The notes below the pieces were generated by a model that worked only from the letters and a program-made list of their open reading frames with translations, did not search any database and was not told the DNA's origin. Shown piece by piece: positions 60,024 to 64,000 of a DNA stretch of 64,000 nt; the first letter of the stretch is position 1, and each line of letters begins with the position of its first letter. Both the position numbers and the translations under genes were made by a program. Source of the DNA: JAYQKL01 sp965243245 (GTDB taxonomy: Bacteria; Pseudomonadota; Alphaproteobacteria; RS24); contig OZ251536.1 in NCBI GenBank assembly GCA_965243245.1, forward strand, positions 1,302,001 to 1,366,000. The letters run 5' to 3'.

Positions 60024-60950
60024 ATGTATCAGATGGCACGACAAAATTGGATTTGGCTTGGAGCATGTTTTGCGGCATGTTTTGCGGCATGTTTGGGGGC
60101 ATGTTTTGCTTTTTGGGCGTTAGCTGGAAAAGCATCTTATGCTACGCACCCCGCTACAAACAAATCCCTCATGTCTCTTACCAAGCCTGTTGCTGCGCGT
60201 GTTGTGTCGCTTGATTATTGTGCCGACCAATATGTTCTGCACTTCATGCCGCGCAATCGTATTTTGGCTTTATCGCCAGACGCCACTAAGCCGTTTTCTT
60301 ATCACCGTGAAAAAGCTAAGGGGTTAAAAAAAGTCGCGCCTTTGGCAGAAACAATTATCGCCTTGCAACCAGACCTCATTATACGCAGTTATGGCGGCGG
60401 GGTAAAAGCGTTGGACTATTTTGAACGAGCGGGCATTCAAGTCGTGCAATTGGCGTATGTCAATAGCCTGTTTGAAATTCCGAATGTCACAAGGCACGTG
60501 GCAGGGCTTTTGGGAAATCCTGAAAAAGGTGAAATCGAAGCCGAACGTGCCGCGCTTGTGCTGGCGCAATCAACAATAAAAAATAACCAGACGCTTATGT
60601 ATCTGACGCCGGGGGGATTGACGGCGGGGGGGGCAACGCTTATTGGCGAACTGATAGAATTAAGCGGCTTTGATAATTATGAAACGCGTTTGGGATGGCA
60701 GGAAATTCCACTTGAACGGCTTGTCTTTGACCCGCCAGACCAGATCGCTTACGCTTTTTTTGGGAAGGGCTATGAAGATAAAGATATTTGGTCGCCAACG
60801 CGTCACCCTATTACGCAAACTCTTATTCAAAAATTAGCAACGAAAAATAGGCATCTGCTTTCAGGGGCAATAACATCCTGTGCGGCATGGTTTACACTCA
60901 AAGCAATAGCACAGCTGAAAGTACCACCAGCAGAAACTGAGGGAAAATAA
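60024..60950 (+). CDS. btuF: B12 ABC transporter substrate-binding protein (BtuF-like)
   Basis: 308 residues with a signal region and a class III binding-protein fold: RVVSLDYCADQYVLHF, LQPDLIIRSYGGGVKALDYFERAGI. Periplasmic cobalamin capture for BtuCD. The signal segment was enlarged by a 12-bp tandem repeat into ACFAACFAACLGACF, leaving four cysteines; one could serve as a lipobox. It lies 9 nt after btuB and directly abuts the permease. Confidence 0.88.
   Translation: MYQMARQNWIWLGACFAACFAACLGACFAFWALAGKASYATHPATNKSLMSLTKPVAARVVSLDYCADQYVLHFMPRNRILALSPDATKPFSYHREKAKGLKKVAPLAETIIALQPDLIIRSYGGGVKALDYFERAGIQVVQLAYVNSLFEIPNVTRHVAGLLGNPEKGEIEAERAALVLAQSTIKNNQTLMYLTPGGLTAGGATLIGELIELSGFDNYETRLGWQEIPLERLVFDPPDQIAYAFFGKGYEDKDIWSPTRHPITQTLIQKLATKNRHLLSGAITSCAAWFTLKAIAQLKVPPAETEGK
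60063..60110 (+). repeat. Four 12-bp tandem units in the btuF signal region
   Basis: GCATGTTTTGCG at 60063 and 60075, then two near-copies at 60087 and 60099. In frame; encodes repeated A-C-F-A. Confidence 0.96.
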
Positions 60951-61952
60951 ATGTTTCTTATTCCAATCAATAAACTCAATATCATGCTGTTATTGGCAGG
61001 GGGCGCAAGCCTTTTATTATCTGGCTTACTTGGCGTCACGCCTATTTCTTTTGTAGCTTTGTTGAAGGTTTTCTTCGGCGCAGGGGATAGCGTCTCTCAG
61101 CAAATTATTTTTGATATTCGTCTGCCAAGAGCACTCGCGGCGTGGCTGGTCGGGTGTATGCTGGGCATGAGCGGCGCCGCATTGCAAGGATTATTGCGCA
61201 ACCCACTGGCCGAACCCGGCGTCCTCGGCGTGTCGGCAAGTGCTGTGCTGGGCTCAACAGTCTTTATTTTTTATGGCATCGCAGGCGAACATCTTTACCT
61301 CTTGCCATTGGCCTCAATTGCAGGCGCGCTCATAGCGACTTTTTTCATATCATTAGTCGCCCAGCGCGGCGTTAACATGATCGTATTAATCCTTGTCGGC
61401 GTTGGGCTTTCCAGTTTTGCCGGCGCACTCATGGCATTAATGATGAACCTTGCACCCAATCCTTTCACGCTCTCTGATATGGTGAACTGGACGCTCGGCT
61501 CAGTTGCGTTTCGCAGTCTTGAAGATATTTTTACAGTCCTACCCTTTATGGGGCTGGGACTCGTTATATTGTGGCGCATACGCCGAAGCTTGTCTGTGCT
61601 GACGCTTGGGGAGGAAGCTGCAAGAGCACTGGGGGTTAATCTTGTAAGACTACGCTTGGGGGTGGTCATCGCAACAGGCTTGATGACCGGCGCAAGTGTC
61701 GCACTGGCAGGGGCTATCGGCTTTATTGGTATCATTGCACCGCATATAATTCGCCCTTTTATTGGCTATAATCCAGCTCAATCGCTTTTGCCTTCGGGGT
61801 TGCTGGCGGGGCTTATTCTGGTGCTGGCGGATATTATTGTTAGAGTCTTGTCAAGCGGCACCGAGTTAAAACTCGGTGTTGTCGCGGCACTCATTGGCGC
61901 GCCAATTTTTGTGCTGATTGCTCTTGGCGGCATCCACGGTAAAAAAGCGTAA
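60951..61952 (+). CDS. btuC: B12/iron-chelate ABC permease (BtuC/FecCD family)
   Basis: 333 residues, about ten membrane helices. RLPRALAAWLVGCMLGMSGAALQGLLRNPLAEPGVLGVSASA is the FecCD signature, and the coupling helix region lies near LGEEAARALGVNLVRLR. Substrate call as cobalamin follows from btuB and the riboswitch. The ATG follows directly on the btuF stop. Confidence 0.9.
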   Translation: MFLIPINKLNIMLLLAGGASLLLSGLLGVTPISFVALLKVFFGAGDSVSQQIIFDIRLPRALAAWLVGCMLGMSGAALQGLLRNPLAEPGVLGVSASAVLGSTVFIFYGIAGEHLYLLPLASIAGALIATFFISLVAQRGVNMIVLILVGVGLSSFAGALMALMMNLAPNPFTLSDMVNWTLGSVAFRSLEDIFTVLPFMGLGLVILWRIRRSLSVLTLGEEAARALGVNLVRLRLGVVIATGLMTGASVALAGAIGFIGIIAPHIIRPFIGYNPAQSLLPSGLLAGLILVLADIIVRVLSSGTELKLGVVAALIGAPIFVLIALGGIHGKKA

Positions 61953-61976
61953 AAAAGCATGAATGGAGACACAAAC

Positions 61977-62768
61977 ATGGTCACAGAAAAACTGATACTA
62001 GAAAATGTGAGCCTAAGGGCGGGTGGTTCGCTATTGCTTAAAAATATTTCATTGACAGTGACGCCGAAAGAGTTGGTGGTGATTTTGGGGTCTAATGGTG
62101 CGGGCAAAAGCACATTAATGCGCATAGCAAGTGGTTTAAAGCGACCATGTGAAGGGCGTATATTATTGTCTGGCGTGCCAATAGAGCGTTATTGTGGTCA
62201 AGAACGGGCTCAAAAACTTGGATATTTACCACAAATCAGAAATCTTGCCTGGCCCAATCGCGTTGAAGATGTTGTCGCGCTGGGGCGTTATGCGCATGGC
62301 GGCGGCATGGGATTAATGGGCGAGCATGAGGCTGAGATTATCGACACATGCTTATCTGCTTGCGCCCTTAATCATTTGCGCCATAGAGCCATGACAACGT
62401 TGTCAGGGGGGGAACAGACACGGGTTCATTGTGCGCGTATGTTTGCTGCCCAAACGCCGTTATTATTGGCTGATGAACCGATTACCGCATTGGATCCGCA
62501 CCATCAATATCGGATCATGGATTTGCTGGCTACTTATGTCAAAGAAGGAAATGGGGCTTTGGTTGTTCTGCATGATATTGCCCTTGCGGCGCGTTTTGCG
62601 AACCGGCTTGTCTGGATGAAACAAGGCGAGATTGTCGCCGATGGTTGCGTGGCTAAAACACTCACGCAAGCGCGTTTGGCGGAAGTCTTTCAGATGAAAA
62701 GCCAGATTGATCTCAAAGGGGCTGTTGCCAATATTCATTTAACTGAACCCTTAGAGCAGGTTAAATAA
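61977..62768 (+). CDS. btuD: B12/iron-chelate ABC ATPase (BtuD/FecE type)
   Basis: 263 residues. Walker A GSNGAGKSTLM, Q-loop LPQIRNLAW, signature LSGGEQTRVH, Walker B LLLADEPI, H-loop VLHDIALAA. Powers BtuC. GGAG lies before ATG 61977; the frame opens 18 nt earlier without a ribosome site. It closes the btuBFCD operon. Confidence 0.9.
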   Translation: MVTEKLILENVSLRAGGSLLLKNISLTVTPKELVVILGSNGAGKSTLMRIASGLKRPCEGRILLSGVPIERYCGQERAQKLGYLPQIRNLAWPNRVEDVVALGRYAHGGGMGLMGEHEAEIIDTCLSACALNHLRHRAMTTLSGGEQTRVHCARMFAAQTPLLLADEPITALDPHHQYRIMDLLATYVKEGNGALVVLHDIALAARFANRLVWMKQGEIVADGCVAKTLTQARLAEVFQMKSQIDLKGAVANIHLTEPLEQVK

Positions 62769-62887
62769 TGCCAAGAGCTGGCACTCTAAAATACGCTTTA
62801 GAATATTGTATAAAAATAGTTGCCATTCTTGCGCCTCATTTGCGACGCATGTTAAGATTCTGGTGTACAAGAATATGGAGGAATAAA

Positions 62888-63028
62888 ATGTCTATAGGAA
62901 TACGTCTGGCTATCGTCGGCGTGATTATTGTTATCGTTCTGTCGGGCGCGGTTGCTTATCTTGCACAAGCCGTGCAACCAGAGCGCGAGATAACGGTTGA
63001 AATCATTCCAAATAAAAAATTCCAATAG
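62888..63028 (+). CDS. 46-residue single-pass membrane protein
   Basis: MSIGIRLAIVGVIIVIVLSG is a membrane helix, followed by a periplasmic tail ending EIIPNKKF. Small proteins with one helix and an I-P-x-x-x-F tail stand before a large secreted protein in several alphaproteobacteria, as here. GGAGGA six bases before the ATG is the strongest ribosome site in the window. The frame opens 40 codons earlier at 62768, overlapping btuD, which I reject. Function unknown. Confidence 0.75.
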   Translation: MSIGIRLAIVGVIIVIVLSGAVAYLAQAVQPEREITVEIIPNKKFQ

Positions 63029-63053
63029 CATCATAATATGAGATGATTTGGTG

Positions 63054-64000
63054 ATGGTATTCAGCATGATGTTAAATAGAGTAATGTCAAAAATTAATTT
63101 TGCGCGGCGGGTGTTTTCGCACCGAGCAAGCGCGGCACGAGGCGGTGTTGTCCTGATCGGCTTGGCACTCACTTTGGCACTGCTCACATTGCCAATCACG
63201 GCTGAGGCACGTGAAAGAGCCACGCGCTCACCATTGAATATTATTCCCAAAACAAAAGTCACGCTTTCCATTAACCGCGATAGAGATAATCAAGAAAAAC
63301 GTGAACAGGTAACGCTACCACAATTGAAACCGGGTGGTGTGAAATTGTCGCGGCCTGTGCGCTCGGTATCGGCTTTGCCGGGGGGCAGGGGCGTCGTGCA
63401 AATCGGCGTTCTGGGTAATCTTGAAGATGCTGATATTGGCTTGCAAGAGGGCTTGGGCCCAGACCTTTGGCAGGCGAGTCGGCTGTCCACTGTGGCGCGC
63501 CTTTTTAAACGCGTGCCTGAAAGTTTCGAGTTGCCCGCAGCTGGCGACATCGCCTATCAGTTAATGACAACAATTGCCCTGCCGCCGCCGGGCTTATCTG
63601 ACAAAGAAACTTTTTTTGCCCAGCGGCTGGCTTATCTGATGAAGCTCGGAAAAGTTGATGGCGTGCGCACCTTGCTTAACATGACAGGCGCCGAGCAACG
63701 CAATTCACAAGTGACGCAAATCGCGGCTGAGGTCGCGCTCGTTAGCAATGATATTCCTGCGGCATGTAATCTTTTGGGGCAATTTCCGCGGTTGAAATCA
63801 TCGCCCGCCACGCTCGAATTTGCTATAAAATTGCGCGCCTTTTGTCAGCTCGAAGCAGGCGACCTTGCGGCGGCAATGCTCTTGCTCGACCTTGCCAGAG
63901 AAAATGGTATGAAAGACACATTGTTCCTTGATGCTATGTTCTCCCTAACGGCGGGGGTGCCTTATCAAAGATTAAAGCCCGTGCGCACAAACAAACTCAG
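63054..64000 (+). CDS. Secreted helical-repeat protein of unknown function, partial
   Basis: Open to the right window edge (315 codons seen). After a basic start and a hydrophobic segment (VLIGLALTLALLTLPITAEA, signal peptide), there is a Lys/Arg-rich stretch and then helical pairs (LAYLMKLGKVDGVRTLL, AAEVALVSNDIPAACNLLG, LEAGDLAAAMLLLDLA) that resemble TPR or Sel1-like repeats. I cannot name the family. Possible starts are 63054, 63066, 63069 and 63084; none has a strong ribosome site. Probably transcribed with the small membrane protein 25 nt upstream. Confidence 0.75.
   Translation, partial: MVFSMMLNRVMSKINFARRVFSHRASAARGGVVLIGLALTLALLTLPITAEARERATRSPLNIIPKTKVTLSINRDRDNQEKREQVTLPQLKPGGVKLSRPVRSVSALPGGRGVVQIGVLGNLEDADIGLQEGLGPDLWQASRLSTVARLFKRVPESFELPAAGDIAYQLMTTIALPPPGLSDKETFFAQRLAYLMKLGKVDGVRTLLNMTGAEQRNSQVTQIAAEVALVSNDIPAACNLLGQFPRLKSSPATLEFAIKLRAFCQLEAGDLAAAMLLLDLARENGMKDTLFLDAMFSLTAGVPYQRLKPVRTNKL

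Noticed and set aside
62768..62887. Longer 86-residue version of the small membrane protein
   Set aside because: The added 40 residues overlap btuD and lack a ribosome site, while ATG 62888 has an excellent one.

Overview
The window looks like chromosome of a free-living aerobic alphaproteobacterium, probably marine. I base this on RegB/RegA with a SCO1 neighbour, CobS/CobT cobaltochelatase, COQ4/COQ7 quinone genes, a CarD-ferredoxin pair, a chorismate mutase-hisC-tyrosine dehydrogenase run, etfBA next to a cobalamin adenosyltransferase, and aroK-aroB-hemolysin order. Base composition is moderate to AT-rich. There is no phage, insertion sequence, CRISPR array or rRNA operon. Order and family cannot be fixed from the sequence alone.

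Layout. 0-3.1 kb: redox control (SCO1, a secreted ankyrin protein, RegB, RegA). 3.1-6.6 kb: biotin synthase, a GIY-YIG protein, a saccharopine-dehydrogenase-like oxidoreductase, YciB. 6.5-16.5 kb: catabolic and detoxification block with three crotonases, an acyl-CoA dehydrogenase, an epoxide hydrolase, MATE and MAPEG proteins, and a three-gene lower meta-cleavage operon. 16.7-24.6 kb: malate synthase G, sugar dehydrogenase, L32, pabBAC, glyoxalase II. 24.6-36.9 kb: metXW, the Phe/Tyr branch, FtsEX, lysA-lipoprotein-argH, a TlpA-like thioredoxin. 37-46.6 kb: etfBA, corrinoid adenosyltransferase, GluQ, HNH protein, COQ7, a VTT-DsbB fusion, tRNA-Leu(CAA), COQ4, an ArsC-like protein, DUF6165, a heptosyltransferase-like protein, cytochrome c. 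46.9-57.7 kb: CoA-transferase, CarD, FdxA, TerB, L28, CobTS, J-domain protein, BolA, CorC-like protein, aroBK. 57.8-63 kb: cobalamin riboswitch, BtuB and a B12 ABC transporter; the right edge cuts a secreted protein of unknown function.

How it works together. The cell breathes oxygen with redox-controlled gene expression, oxidises acyl-CoAs through ETF, grows on C2 compounds (malate synthase), and both imports and processes cobalamin (btuBFCD, CobST, adenosyltransferase). Genes are packed tightly; several convergent pairs share their stop codons.

The most unusual signal is not a gene family. At least sixteen loci in 64 kb carry fresh-looking short tandem duplications (9-24 bp units). Those inside genes are multiples of 3 (often 12 bp), and those between genes mostly are not. 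The most extreme is ten 12-bp units inside the ATP-binding domain of RegB. Other items worth checking are the VTT-DsbB fusion, a lysine-rich histone-like tail on CarD, a structured leader before rpmB, and several genes below 60 codons.
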